DNA of 64,000 bases from NCBI RefSeq assembly GCF_024584805.1, contig NZ_CP075715.1, positions 6,171,526 to 6,235,525 of the forward strand. The letters run 5' to 3'. The DNA comes from Streptomyces sp. FIT100. Lineage in GTDB: Bacteria; Actinomycetota; Actinomycetes; Streptomycetales; Streptomycetaceae. The notes under the pieces were generated by a model. It made no database searches, was not told the origin of the DNA, and was given only the letters and a program-made list of their open reading frames with translations. Positions 42,510-51,174 of the stretch are shown here, in pieces. The position numbers and the translations under genes were made by a program. Position 1 is the stretch's first letter. Each line of letters starts with the position of its first letter.

Positions 42510-42778
42510 GTCCCCGGGATCCTTCGGGCGGGGACTTCCGTCGCTGCCGCCGGGTGAGGGAACGTAACAACCCATGCCCTGCCTCTCCTTGTGACGGGCA
42601 TGGTCGGCGAGCCGAACCGATTACAAACCGTCGAGAACGAATCGTACTGGAGGATGGCCGGAATACGAAGGCTTGATTGCGAAGTGGTTTCCCCGGGCGA
42701 GTGTCTCCCCGGACGACCCGACCACGACCCGACCACGAGCCGTGTTCCTGGCCAACTCTGCGTCCACGAAGGGGAATC
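42510..42778. other. intergenic, lower-GC promoter region
   Basis: About 270 bp between afsA and the acyl-CoA-dehydrogenase-like gene, with lower GC near 42600-42680 (for example gattacaaacc and gaatcgtactgg). It may carry another receptor operator but no clear palindrome is seen. No gene. Confidence 0.4.
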
Positions 42779-43954
42779 ATGTCCGAGACCGCTGTCCGGC
42801 GCGCTGACACCGATCCGCGCGGACGACCGGCCGCCGGGCTGAGCCCGCAAGCGACGCGGCGGGCGGCCGATGCGGCCCTCCAGGACGCGCGTGATGCCCG
42901 GCGGCACCGGCGGATCACCGGCGGAACGGTCACCGCTCTGGAAGCCGCGGGCTTCGCGCGCCACTTCGTCCCGCGGCGCTGGGGCGGCAGCGAGGGCACC
43001 TTCGGCGAGGTGTTCCGGGCAGCCGTCACGGTGGGGGAGGGCTGCGCATCGGCGGCGTGGTGTGCCGTGCTGTGGGCGGCACACGGCCGGTTCGCGGCGA
43101 TGCTGCCCGAGCAGGGGCAGAAGGAGATCTGGGGCGTGGGCCCCGATGCCCGGATCGCGGCAGCCATCGTCCCCCCGTCGGGCAGCGCCGCCAGGGTGGC
43201 CGGAGGGTGGCTGCTCCACGGCGAATGGTCCCTCGCCAGTGGGATCGACCACGCGGACTGGGTGCTGCTGGCCGCACCGGAGACCGACACTCCGGGCCGC
43301 CCGGCGCGTGTCTTCGCCGTCCCCAAGAGCGCCGTGGAGGTCCACGACACCTGGAACAGCACGGGTTTGCGCGCCACCGGCAGCAACACGGTGAGCCTGG
43401 CGGCGACCGTCGTGCCCGACGGCCGCAGCGCTCCGCTGGCCGCGCTGCTCAGGGGCGACGGCCTCGAAGGTGTCGCGCGCTGCCACGCGGCGCCCGCCCA
43501 TCTCGCGGGCGGCCTGATGTTCTGCGCGCCCGCGCTCGGCGCCGCCCGCCGGTCCCTGGCCACCTGGAACGAGTGGGCTCGGACGCCTGCCCCCGACGGG
43601 GCCCGGCCCCTGGACCGCCCCTCGGTACAGGAGCGGATGGCCCGCTCGGCCGCCGAGATCGAGGCGGTCGAGCTGATGCTGTGCGAGGCCGCGAGGAGAG
43701 CGGACACCGAGCCGGTCACCGCCGAGGCCGTCGCCCGCAACCAGCGGGATGCCGCCGTCGCCGCCGAATGGCTGGCCGCGGCGGTCGACAGGCTCTTCCG
43801 CACCGGTGGGGCGCATCTCCGCGACGCCGACGGCGACCTGCACCGGTACTGGGCCGACGTGCTGACCGTCGCGTCCCACGGTGCGCTGCGCCTGGAGCCG
43901 GCCGCCGAAGCGTACGCACGATCCCTCGGCGGCAGCGGTGCGGACGATGCCTGA
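42779..43954 (+). CDS. acyl-CoA dehydrogenase/flavin hydroxylase-fold enzyme
   Basis: A 391-residue protein with the acyl-CoA dehydrogenase fold: FARHFVPRRWGGSEGTF at the N-terminus, the flavin-binding middle with GGWLLHGEWSLASGIDHADW, and DTWNSTGLRATGSNTV. The C-terminal helices (AAEWLAAAVDRLFRTGGAHL) resemble the two-component flavin hydroxylase branch (HpaB/DszC type) more than true dehydrogenases. In butenolide synthesis an acyl-CoA oxidase of related fold acts, so a role in shaping the signalling molecule is plausible. ATG 42779 follows GAAGGGGAA. Confidence 0.78.
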   Translation: MSETAVRRADTDPRGRPAAGLSPQATRRAADAALQDARDARRHRRITGGTVTALEAAGFARHFVPRRWGGSEGTFGEVFRAAVTVGEGCASAAWCAVLWAAHGRFAAMLPEQGQKEIWGVGPDARIAAAIVPPSGSAARVAGGWLLHGEWSLASGIDHADWVLLAAPETDTPGRPARVFAVPKSAVEVHDTWNSTGLRATGSNTVSLAATVVPDGRSAPLAALLRGDGLEGVARCHAAPAHLAGGLMFCAPALGAARRSLATWNEWARTPAPDGARPLDRPSVQERMARSAAEIEAVELMLCEAARRADTEPVTAEAVARNQRDAAVAAEWLAAAVDRLFRTGGAHLRDADGDLHRYWADVLTVASHGALRLEPAAEAYARSLGGSGADDA

Positions 43955-44062
43955 CCGCCGCCGTACGGCTTCTGCGCCGCCAGTCGCCACGCCGCCGGCG
44001 CTCCGTGGCGGACGGCCCTCCCGCCCCCGCACCACACCTGCCGGACCATGAGGAGACCACCC

Positions 44063-44791
44063 GTGCCCCGCCCCTCCCGCTTGGCGTTCAGCGATGTGGA
44101 CGAGACGCTGATCAGCGGCAAGAGCCTGTTCGACTTCCTGGACTTCTACTTCTCCGGGCGCCACGGAGCCGAGGGCGCCCGGCACGCGGCCGAGGCGCGG
44201 CGGCGTATCGCCGCGCTGATGGCCGGGGGTTCCCCGCGCGAGGCGGGCAACCGGCTGTACTACGAGGCGTGGCAGGGCGAGCCGCTCGCCACCGTCACCG
44301 ACTGGGGTGCCAGGTGGTTCGCCCATCGGAGCGCCACGCCGGGCTTCTATGTGCCCGCCACCTTCGCCGCCCTGCGCGCGCACCAGGAGGACGGGGACCA
44401 TGTCGTCCTGGTCTCGGGCTCCTTCGCCGCCGTACTCGATCCGATCGCCGCGGACATCGGCGCCCGCCATGTGCTGTGCACCCGTCCGGAAGCCAGGGAC
44501 GGCGTGCTCACCGGAGCCGTGGCCGGGGAGCCGTGCATCGGCGAGGGGAAGCGAAGAGCGGTGCGGGACCTGGCCCGGCACTACCCCCACATCGACCTGG
44601 CCGACTGCCACGGTTACGGGGATCACCACTCCGACCTGCCGATGCTCACCGAGGTCGGCCACCCCGTCGTGGTCGGCGACGGCCGGGATCTCCTGGCGGA
44701 ACTCCCCGGCGCCCGCGTCCTGCCCGTCGGCGGGTCGCCCGCACATGCCACGGCGCACGGCGACAGCACCTCAGGCCGCGGTGCCGGGTGA
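44063..44791 (+). CDS. HAD-IB family phosphatase (SerB-like)
   Basis: A 242-residue haloacid-dehalogenase phosphatase of subclass IB. Motif I FSDVDETLISGKS (the DxD is D-V-D), motif II VVLVSGSFAA, motif III with Lys in GEGKRRAVRDLA, motif IV GYGDHHSDLPMLTEVG. Most likely start is GTG 44063, eight bases after GAGGAG; ATG 44048 is possible. After AfsA, butyrolactone assembly requires removal of a phosphate, so a phosphatase encoded in the same locus fits that step. Its 3' end overlaps the convergent TetR gene by 21 bp. Confidence 0.82.
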   Translation: MPRPSRLAFSDVDETLISGKSLFDFLDFYFSGRHGAEGARHAAEARRRIAALMAGGSPREAGNRLYYEAWQGEPLATVTDWGARWFAHRSATPGFYVPATFAALRAHQEDGDHVVLVSGSFAAVLDPIAADIGARHVLCTRPEARDGVLTGAVAGEPCIGEGKRRAVRDLARHYPHIDLADCHGYGDHHSDLPMLTEVGHPVVVGDGRDLLAELPGARVLPVGGSPAHATAHGDSTSGRGAG

Positions 44792-45349
44792 GAACAACTG
44801 CCATGCCTGACAGACCTGTTCGGTGACGTCGCCGAGCGGGTTCGACGGCGCGGTGTAGTACATGCCGAAGATCAACGACAGGATCAGCGAGCTGATCGCC
44901 TCAGGGCTGTGCGCGGTGGTCAGCTCCTCGCGCTCCTGTGCGTCACCGACGAGCCGCGTCAGGGCCTCCGACAGATCGTCCACGACTGCGGGGGCCTTCC
45001 CCCGCGTACACGCCTCCTCGTACGCGAGCCGGAGGCCGGCGCGGAACCGGAGGTCCGTGTGCAGCCGGTCTGCGAAACCGACCGTGACACGACGCAGGTT
45101 CGTCAGGGGCGGGTCGCCCTCGCCGATCTGCTGCAGCAGCTCGTGCCACACCTGGTCGAACGCGGAGGTGAACGCGGCGGCGAGGGCGTCCTTGGACGGG
45201 AAGTGGGCGTACAACGCCCCCTTGGTCATGCCGACATGGGCGGCGATGCGCTGAAGGTTGGCCCCCGCGTAGCCGTGTCGCGAGAACTCGTCGGCCGACG
45301 CGTCTAAGAACCGTTCATGAGTCCTCGCAGCTCTCTCTTGTTTCGCCAT
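44771..45349 (-). CDS. TetR-family regulator (butyrolactone-receptor-like paralogue)
   Basis: A 192-residue TetR regulator. It shows MAKQERAARTHERFLDASADEF, then RIAAHVGMTKGALYAHFPSKDALA, the N-terminal pattern shared with butyrolactone receptors. The C-terminal ligand domain is more divergent than the 40601 protein and lacks the ISWVLNNRxDL tail, so it may be a pseudo-receptor that senses other ligands. ATG 45349 has GGAGGGG upstream. A region just upstream (45378-45402) contains paired AGAT/ATCT and CAGT/ACTG half-sites that could be its operator. Confidence 0.82.
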   Translation of the reverse strand: MAKQERAARTHERFLDASADEFSRHGYAGANLQRIAAHVGMTKGALYAHFPSKDALAAAFTSAFDQVWHELLQQIGEGDPPLTNLRRVTVGFADRLHTDLRFRAGLRLAYEEACTRGKAPAVVDDLSEALTRLVGDAQEREELTTAHSPEAISSLILSLIFGMYYTAPSNPLGDVTEQVCQAWQLFSPGTAA

Positions 45350-45488
45350 GGTGCCCCTCCGGCGTCGCTCGATCACTCAAGATAACAGTCACTGGAGAAT
45401 CTTTTACCTGGACTGATCTCTTACAGGGCGTGGGAGGGAGGGCGCAACCACGCGATCCGGCCTGGCCGCAGGGCGGGGTCGGCCCGTG

Positions 45489-45518
45489 GGCGGGGCGGAC
45501 CCGGAGGTCCGCCCCGCG
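45489..45518 (-). terminator. metE terminator hairpin
   Basis: GGGGCGGACC (45492-45501) pairs with GGTCCGCCCC (45506-45515) around a CGGA loop, with two further pairs outside. The hairpin starts a few bases past the metE stop on the minus strand. Confidence 0.75.
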
Positions 45519-45521
45519 CGG

Positions 45522-47864
45522 TCAGGCGCCGGGGCGGGAGAGCCGGTCGCGGACCCGGCGGGCCGCCGCGGTCATGTGGCCGAGGGCCGGGCGGACTTCG
45601 GGCCAAGTGCGGGTCTTCAGGCCGCAGTCGGGGTTGATCCACAGCCGTTCGGCCGGGACGGACCGCAGGGCGCGCTCGATGAGGGAGGCGGTCTCGGCCT
45701 CGTCGGGGACGCGCGGCGAGTGGATGTCGTACACGCCGGGGCCGGCCTCGCGCGGATAGCCGGCCGCGGCGAGTTCCGCGGCGATCCCCATGTGGGAACG
45801 GGCGGCCTCCAGGCTGATCACGTCGGCGTCGAGATCGTCGATGGCCTGGAGGACGTCACCGAACTCCGCGTAGCACATGTGGGTGTGGACCTGGGTGTCC
45901 GGGCGCACACCGCTCGTGGTGAGGCGGAACGCCTCCGTGGCCCACGCCAGATACGCCGCGTGGTCGGTGGCGCGCAGCGGCAGTGTCTCGCGCAGGGCGG
46001 GCTCGTCGACCTGGATCACCGAACTGCCCGCCGCTTCGAGGTCGTTCACCTCGTCGCGCAGCGCCAGGGCGACCTGGCGGGCGGTCTCGCCGAGCGGTTG
46101 GTCGTCGCGGACGAAGGACCAGGCGAGCATGGTGACGGGGCCGGTGAGCATGGCCTTGACCGGCCGGTCGGTGAGCGACTGGGCGTACGCCGTCCAGCGC
46201 ACGGTCATCGGTTCGGGGCGTGAGATGTCACCGGCGAGGACCGGCGGGCGGACATAGCGGGTGCCGTAGGACTGGACCCAGCCGTGCTGTGTCGCCAGGT
46301 AGCCGGTGAGCTGTTCGGCGAAGTACTGCACCATGTCGTTGCGTTCGGGCTCGCCGTGCACGAGCACGTCGAGACCGGCCTTCTCCTGGAAGGCGACGAC
46401 CTCGCGGATCTCTGCCTCGATGCGCCGCTCGTACGCGTCGGCGCCGACCGTTCCGGCGCGCAGACCGGCGCGGGCCGCGCGCAGCTCCGGGGTCTGGGGG
46501 AAGGAGCCGATCGTGGTCGTCGGCAGCAACGGCAGCCGCAGGTGCGCGCGCTGGGCGGCGGCCCGCTCCCGATACGGCTGCGAGCGGCGGGCGTCGGCCT
46601 CGGTGACCGCGGCCGCCCGGGCCCGTACCGACGGGTCGTGGGTGAGCGCGGATCCGGCCCGGGAGGCGAGACCGGCGCGGTTGGCGGCGAGTTCCGCCGC
46701 GATGGTGTCGGTGCCCTGCGCCAGTGCGCGGGCCAGGGTGACGACCTCGGCGGTCTTCTGGCGGGCGAAGGTGAGCCAGCGGGCGACCTGCGGGTCGATG
46801 TCCCGTTCGGCGGCGGCGTCCAGCGGGACGTGGAGCAGCGAGCAGGACGAGGACACATCGACACGGTCGGCGAGTCCGAGCAGGGTGCCCAGTGTGGACA
46901 GGGACTTCTCGTAGTCGTTGAGCCACACGTTGCGCCCGCTGACGACGCCGGCGACCAGCCGCTTGCCGGGCAGTCCGCCGACGGCGGCGAGGTCGTCGAG
47001 GTTGGCCGCGGCGGGCCCGGTGAAGTCGAGGGCGAGACCGTCGACCGGTGCCTTCGCGAGCACGGGAAGGGCCTCTCCCAGCCGGTCGAAGTAGGAGGCG
47101 ACGAGCAGCCTGGGCCGGTCGCCCGTGCCGCCCAGCTCGCGGTAGGCGCGGGCCGCGGCGTTCAGTTCGGCCGGTGTGCGGTCCTGCACCAGGGCGGGCT
47201 CGTCGAGCTGCACCCACTCGGCGCCGGCGGCCCGTAGATCGGCGAGGACCGAGGCGTACACCGGCAGGAGCCGGTCGAGGAGGGTGAGCGGGTCGAAGCC
47301 CGGGTCGGCCGCGGGGGCGGGCTTGGCGAGCAGGAGGTAGGTGACGGGTCCGACGAGCACCGGGCGGGGGGCGAGGCCGAGCGCGAGGGCCTCCCGCACC
47401 TCGTCGAGCTGCTTGCCCGGGTCGGCGGTGAAGACGGTGTCGGGGCCGACTTCGGGGACCAGGTAGTGGTAGTTGGTGTCGAACCACTTGGTCATCTCCA
47501 GCGGCGCCGCGTCCTGGGTGCCGCGGGCCATCGCGAAGTAGCCGTCGAGCGCGTCCGCTTCGACGGCGGCCCGGTGCCGGGCCGGGATCGCGCCGACCAT
47601 CACGCTGGTGTCGAGGACGTGGTCGTAGTACGAGAAGTCGCCGGTCGGCACCTCGTGGATGCCGGCGTCGGCCAACTGCCGCCAGGTGGACCGGCGGAGC
47701 TCCGCTGCGGTCTCCCGGAGGGCACCGGCCGTGACGCGGCCCTTCCAGTAGCCCTCGACGGCCTTCTTCAGTTCCCGGTTCGGGCCCTGGCGGGGGTAGC
47801 CGTGCACGGTGGCCCGTGCCGCGGCGGCGGCGGACTCGGTGGTCACGCCGGACGTGGTGGTCAC
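45522..47864 (-). CDS. metE: cobalamin-independent methionine synthase
   Basis: A 780-residue MetE that transfers a methyl group from methyltetrahydropteroyl-triglutamate to homocysteine. The N-terminal barrel begins TVHGYPRQGPNRELKKAVEG; the C-terminal catalytic barrel has TTTIGSFPQTPELR, HGEPERNDMVQYFAE, and zinc ligands in HTHMCYAEF and NPDCGLKTR. Start is GTG 47864 with GAAGGAG upstream. A cobalamin riboswitch lies in its leader, so it is shut down when B12 allows the MetH route. Length is normal for the family. Confidence 0.96.
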   Translation of the reverse strand: MTTTSGVTTESAAAAARATVHGYPRQGPNRELKKAVEGYWKGRVTAGALRETAAELRRSTWRQLADAGIHEVPTGDFSYYDHVLDTSVMVGAIPARHRAAVEADALDGYFAMARGTQDAAPLEMTKWFDTNYHYLVPEVGPDTVFTADPGKQLDEVREALALGLAPRPVLVGPVTYLLLAKPAPAADPGFDPLTLLDRLLPVYASVLADLRAAGAEWVQLDEPALVQDRTPAELNAAARAYRELGGTGDRPRLLVASYFDRLGEALPVLAKAPVDGLALDFTGPAAANLDDLAAVGGLPGKRLVAGVVSGRNVWLNDYEKSLSTLGTLLGLADRVDVSSSCSLLHVPLDAAAERDIDPQVARWLTFARQKTAEVVTLARALAQGTDTIAAELAANRAGLASRAGSALTHDPSVRARAAAVTEADARRSQPYRERAAAQRAHLRLPLLPTTTIGSFPQTPELRAARAGLRAGTVGADAYERRIEAEIREVVAFQEKAGLDVLVHGEPERNDMVQYFAEQLTGYLATQHGWVQSYGTRYVRPPVLAGDISRPEPMTVRWTAYAQSLTDRPVKAMLTGPVTMLAWSFVRDDQPLGETARQVALALRDEVNDLEAAGSSVIQVDEPALRETLPLRATDHAAYLAWATEAFRLTTSGVRPDTQVHTHMCYAEFGDVLQAIDDLDADVISLEAARSHMGIAAELAAAGYPREAGPGVYDIHSPRVPDEAETASLIERALRSVPAERLWINPDCGLKTRTWPEVRPALGHMTAAARRVRDRLSRPGA

Positions 47865-48024
47865 AAGACTCTCCTTCGCGAGCATGTCTCCTGCGACCCC
47901 GGGACGGGTCGGGACGCGAAGGCGCGGCCGGGGCGGGGCATGCGCAGTCCTTGCGCGCAGCCCGCCCGCCGTGGTCGCCGACCCGCCCTCGAGGTCACCG
48001 GGATCTCCGCACACGATCGGCCGT

Positions 48025-48225
48025 GCGCGGGCAGTGGCAGGTCTTCGGACTCGCGGGCTCGTCCACCAGGGGCAGACACCTACTGGCCGTCGCTTCCCGG
48101 ACCCTTCGGTCCAGTGCGTATGACGGCGGTCGTTCCCGCTCACCGCTGCGGGGCAGTCCCGGATTCCCACCGGGTTCCCTCTTGCGACGCGCCTGCCTGG
48201 CGGACAGGGCGAACCAGCTGCAACG
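48025..48225 (-). ncRNA. cobalamin riboswitch upstream of metE
   Basis: On the minus strand the leader shows the conserved cobalamin aptamer: GGAACCCGGTGGGAATCCGG, ACTGCCCCGCAGCGGTGAG, AAGCGACGGCCAGTAGG, and the B12-box end CGAGTCCGAAGACCTGCC. It lies 160 nt before the metE start. Ends are approximate. Confidence 0.93.
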
Positions 48226-48443
48226 GCCAGCTTAGAGGGCGGCGCGGACACAAGGACACACCCGGCGGACACAAGGACACACCTGTGCGCACGCACGGAC
48301 GCACCTGGCGTACGCACCCTGCGCACGCACGGACGACACACCCGCCACCTGCCGGACGCTGCCGGCGGTGCGTCGGCCTGGCTCTTCGCCGGGGCCCACA
48401 CGGTCGAGCCCGGTGTCCACTCGGGTGACGGGGGGACAGAGCC

Positions 48444-49283
48444 CTACGCCGGTGCGGCCAGCCGGTCGAGGCGGTCGCGGTGGGCCGGCCCCAGGGCGAG
48501 ACCCTCCGCGGCGAGGTTCTCCTCCAGATGGTCCGTTCGGGCCGTGCCCGGGATCGGGAGGATGACCGGCGAGCGGCCGAGGAGCCAGGCGAGCGCGACC
48601 TGCGTGGGAGTGGCGCCGAGTTCGGCCGCCACGGCGGCGATCTCGGCCTGCGCCCCCGACTCTCCCCAGGTGACGGGGCGCCAGGGCAGGAACGCGATTC
48701 CCGCCGCCTCACAGGCCGCGAGCACGGGCTCGTGCTCGCGGTCGAGGAGGTTGTAGCGGTTCTGCACGCTCGCGACGTCGACGAACCCCCGTGCCTGGTC
48801 GAGTTCGGCCACGGTGACCTCGGAGAGTCCGATGCGGCCGATCTTGCCCTCGGCCCGGAGCTCCCCCAGCGTGCCGAGCTGATCGGCGAGCGGTGTCTCC
48901 GGATCGACACGGTGCAACTGGAGCAGCTCGATCCGCTGGACGCGCAGTCGGCGCAGCGCCTGATCGACCTGGTCGCGCAGGACTGCCGGCCGGCCGTCGA
49001 CCTTCCACTCGCCCGCGGGCCCCGATCGCGCGACGCCGACCTTGGTGGTGATGAGCAGCCCCTCCGGGTAGGGATGCAGGGCCTCGGCAAGGAGTTCCTC
49101 GTTGGCGCCCGCGCCGTACAGGTGCGCGGTGTCGATCAGTGTGACGCCCAGTTCGACGGCTCGCCGGGCGACGCCGAGGGCCGCCTCGCGTGCGGGGCCG
49201 GGCTCGGTCGGCAGGCGCATCGCCCCGAACCCGAGCCTACGTACGCGCAGGTCCTTCCCGATGTGGAACGTGGTCGACGTCAT
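48444..49283 (-). CDS. aldo/keto reductase
   Basis: A 279-residue NADPH-dependent AKR. The tetrad is visible: Asp and Tyr in LIDTAHLYGAGANEELL, Lys in ITTKVGV, His in LQLHRVD. NADPH-binding residues are in LPIPGTARTDHLEENLAA. Members reduce diverse aldehydes and ketones; no substrate can be named. It stands alone between metE and the Zur cluster. Confidence 0.9.
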   Translation of the reverse strand: MTSTTFHIGKDLRVRRLGFGAMRLPTEPGPAREAALGVARRAVELGVTLIDTAHLYGAGANEELLAEALHPYPEGLLITTKVGVARSGPAGEWKVDGRPAVLRDQVDQALRRLRVQRIELLQLHRVDPETPLADQLGTLGELRAEGKIGRIGLSEVTVAELDQARGFVDVASVQNRYNLLDREHEPVLAACEAAGIAFLPWRPVTWGESGAQAEIAAVAAELGATPTQVALAWLLGRSPVILPIPGTARTDHLEENLAAEGLALGPAHRDRLDRLAAPA

Positions 49284-49368
49284 GCGCTGTGTTCGCCCCC
49301 CTCGGTCAACAGGTCACGCTAACAGCACACTTGACGACGTCGGCCATATCTGCCGCCTCGTAGGCGCG

Positions 49369-49605
49369 CTAACGGCTGCCGTACGGCAGCAGGGCCATCT
49401 CCCGGGCGTTCTTGATCGCCGCGGCGAGCTGCCGCTGCTGCCGGGCCGTGACGTGGGTGACCCGGCGGCTGCGGATCTTGCCGCGGTCGGAGATGAACTT
49501 CCGCAGCAGATCGGTGTCCTTGTAGTCGACGTAGGTGATGCCCGCCGCGTCCAGCGGGTTGGGGCGGGCCTTCTGCGGCTTGCGGGAATCGGGACGGCGG
49601 GGCAC
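49369..49605 (-). CDS. rpsR: 30S ribosomal protein S18, zinc-independent paralogue
   Basis: A 78-residue S18 starting at GTG 49605 (AAGGAG upstream). The body ITYVDYKDTDLLRKFISDRG and KIRSRRVTHVTARQQRQLA is typical; the N-terminus has no Cys, as in the Zur-regulated C-minus form. It is the last gene of the minus-strand part of the zinc-starvation cluster (COG0523 protein, rpmE). The gap before it holds a gtgtcaggg-like repeat. Confidence 0.95.
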   Translation of the reverse strand: MPRRPDSRKPQKARPNPLDAAGITYVDYKDTDLLRKFISDRGKIRSRRVTHVTARQQRQLAAAIKNAREMALLPYGSR

Positions 49606-49619
49606 GGGAACTCCTTGGC

Positions 49620-49700
49620 GGTGTCGGGGGTCAGAAGGGGTGTCAGGGGTGTCAGAGGTGTCGGGAATGTCGGGAGCGTCGGCGGTGTCGAGGCGCGTGG
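49620..49700 (-). repeat. degenerate gtgtcgggg-type repeat upstream of rpsR
   Basis: About eight imperfect 9-bp copies (gtgtcaggg, gtgtcagag, gtgtcggga and similar) fill the gap between the COG0523 gene and rpsR. No coding role. Confidence 0.75.
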
Positions 49701-49727
49701 CGCCGGTGCCGGCGTACGGACGGGGGT

Positions 49728-50885
49728 TCAGGAGACGGGGTCGAGGAGGGAGTCGAAGGCGGCCGGGAGCCGTTGCCACGCCTCGCGCCCCGAGGCGTAC
49801 TCCGCATCGGTCAGCAGGCACGAGTCGAGGAGCTGCGCCAGGCCGTCCCGGTCGAGTCCCGGCGAGGTGAAGACGAGGTGCTGGCAGCAGTCGCCGTGAT
49901 CCGGATGCCAGTCGAGCGCCGCGGCGGCCCTGCGCATGGCCGGGACCATCTCCCAGGCGGCGTCGGGCAGTGAGGCGAGCCAGGGGCCGGCGTTCTCCAC
50001 GCAGAGCGCGCCGCCCGCGGCGTCCCAGGCGAGAAGGGTGTCGGGGCGGTCGGCGAGCCAGAACCGGCCGCGGCTGCGCGCCGCGGCACAGGTCAGGTCC
50101 TCCAGCGCCTCGTACAGTCGCTCGGGGTGGAACGGCCGCCGCCGGTGCCATACGAGCGTGGCGACGCCGGCCTCGTCCGCCTCCTGGGGGAGGAGCGCGC
50201 ACGACGGGTGCTGTGCGGCGGCCGCGGTCTCGACGTCGAAACCGGCGAAGGCCAGCCGCGCCAGCTCCGCCGCCCCCGTACCGACCTGGCGGGCGGTGGG
50301 ATGGAGCTGCGCGAGCAGGGCCCGGTCCGCGTCGTCGGCGTCCGCGCTGTCGACGAGCGCGAGCACGGGCGCGTACTCCAACTGCCGGGCCCATGTGTCG
50401 CCGACCGTGCGCTGGTCGGTGGCCGCGGCGGCGAGCCCGGCATCGGCGAGGTCGTCCCCGTTGCCGAGGCAGGGCAGGACGAGGGCCGGATCGACCGCGG
50501 TGATCACATTGGTCAGCTCCAGCGCGTCCCCGCCGTGGGCGACGACGACCTCGGCCATCGCCTTGGGCTCCACGGAGTCCCACAGCTCGACGACGGCCAG
50601 GCGCGTGAGCCCGCTCGCCGCCAGCCGGGCGAGCTCGGGAACGAGGTCCTCCCGCAGCGCGCAGCAGGCGCAGTCGTTGACCAACGGCGTCTCGCCGGAC
50701 GACATCTCACCCGCGGCGTCGCGCAGGGTGCGGCGCACCGTGCCGTCGGCGGCCGTCGACAGGTCGTGATGCAGGGCGATGCTGCCCGGCACGGTGCGCA
50801 GGAGCTGTTCGACGGCCTCCTTGCGGGCGTCGGAGTGGAGACCGGCGACGATGACGACGGGCAGTCCGGTCCGCTCGTGCCGCAT
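49728..50885 (-). CDS. COG0523 (CobW-like) protein of the zinc-starvation cluster
   Basis: A 385-residue G3E-GTPase relative. The metal-binding CxCC motif is intact (Cys72-Ala-Cys74-Cys75 in NDCACCALRED) and the C-terminal domain has metal-type residues HPDHGDCCQH. The Walker A loop, normally GxxGxGKTT, reads GLHSDARKEAV, so GTP binding in the usual way is doubtful. Such proteins are thought to deliver zinc to essential enzymes when the metal is scarce. It starts at the stop of rpmE (TGATG), so both are co-translated, and it belongs to the Zur regulon. Confidence 0.88.
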   Translation of the reverse strand: MRHERTGLPVVIVAGLHSDARKEAVEQLLRTVPGSIALHHDLSTAADGTVRRTLRDAAGEMSSGETPLVNDCACCALREDLVPELARLAASGLTRLAVVELWDSVEPKAMAEVVVAHGGDALELTNVITAVDPALVLPCLGNGDDLADAGLAAAATDQRTVGDTWARQLEYAPVLALVDSADADDADRALLAQLHPTARQVGTGAAELARLAFAGFDVETAAAAQHPSCALLPQEADEAGVATLVWHRRRPFHPERLYEALEDLTCAAARSRGRFWLADRPDTLLAWDAAGGALCVENAGPWLASLPDAAWEMVPAMRRAAAALDWHPDHGDCCQHLVFTSPGLDRDGLAQLLDSCLLTDAEYASGREAWQRLPAAFDSLLDPVS

Positions 50886-51139
50886 CAGCGTGCTCCGCCG
50901 GAGCCGTAGCGGCGCTCGAACCGCTCGACGCGTCCGGCGGTGTCGAGGACGCGGGCCGTGCCGGTGTAGAAGGGGTGGCTCGCGTCGGAGATCTCGACGT
51001 CGACGACCGGGTAGGTGTTGCCGTCCTCCCATTCGACGGTCTTGTCGCTGGTGAGCGTGGAGCGGGTGAGGAAGGCGTGGTCGGCGGCCCTGTCGCGGAA
51101 GACGACGGGTCCGTACGCGGGGTGGATTCCGGGCTTCAT
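50885..51139 (-). CDS. rpmE: 50S ribosomal protein L31 type B
   Basis: An 84-residue L31 without the CxxC zinc site: MKPGIHPAYGPVVFRDRAAD, then DVEISDASHPFYTGTARVLD. This is the zinc-independent type B form. No Zur palindrome is seen in the 40 nt before its ATG; instead IS110 sequence starts within about 50 bp, so its original link to the rpmG promoter may be cut. Confidence 0.95.
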   Translation of the reverse strand: MKPGIHPAYGPVVFRDRAADHAFLTRSTLTSDKTVEWEDGNTYPVVDVEISDASHPFYTGTARVLDTAGRVERFERRYGSGGAR

Positions 51140-51174
51140 AGGTGTCCTATCTATTGATGTGGGTCTGAACTGGT

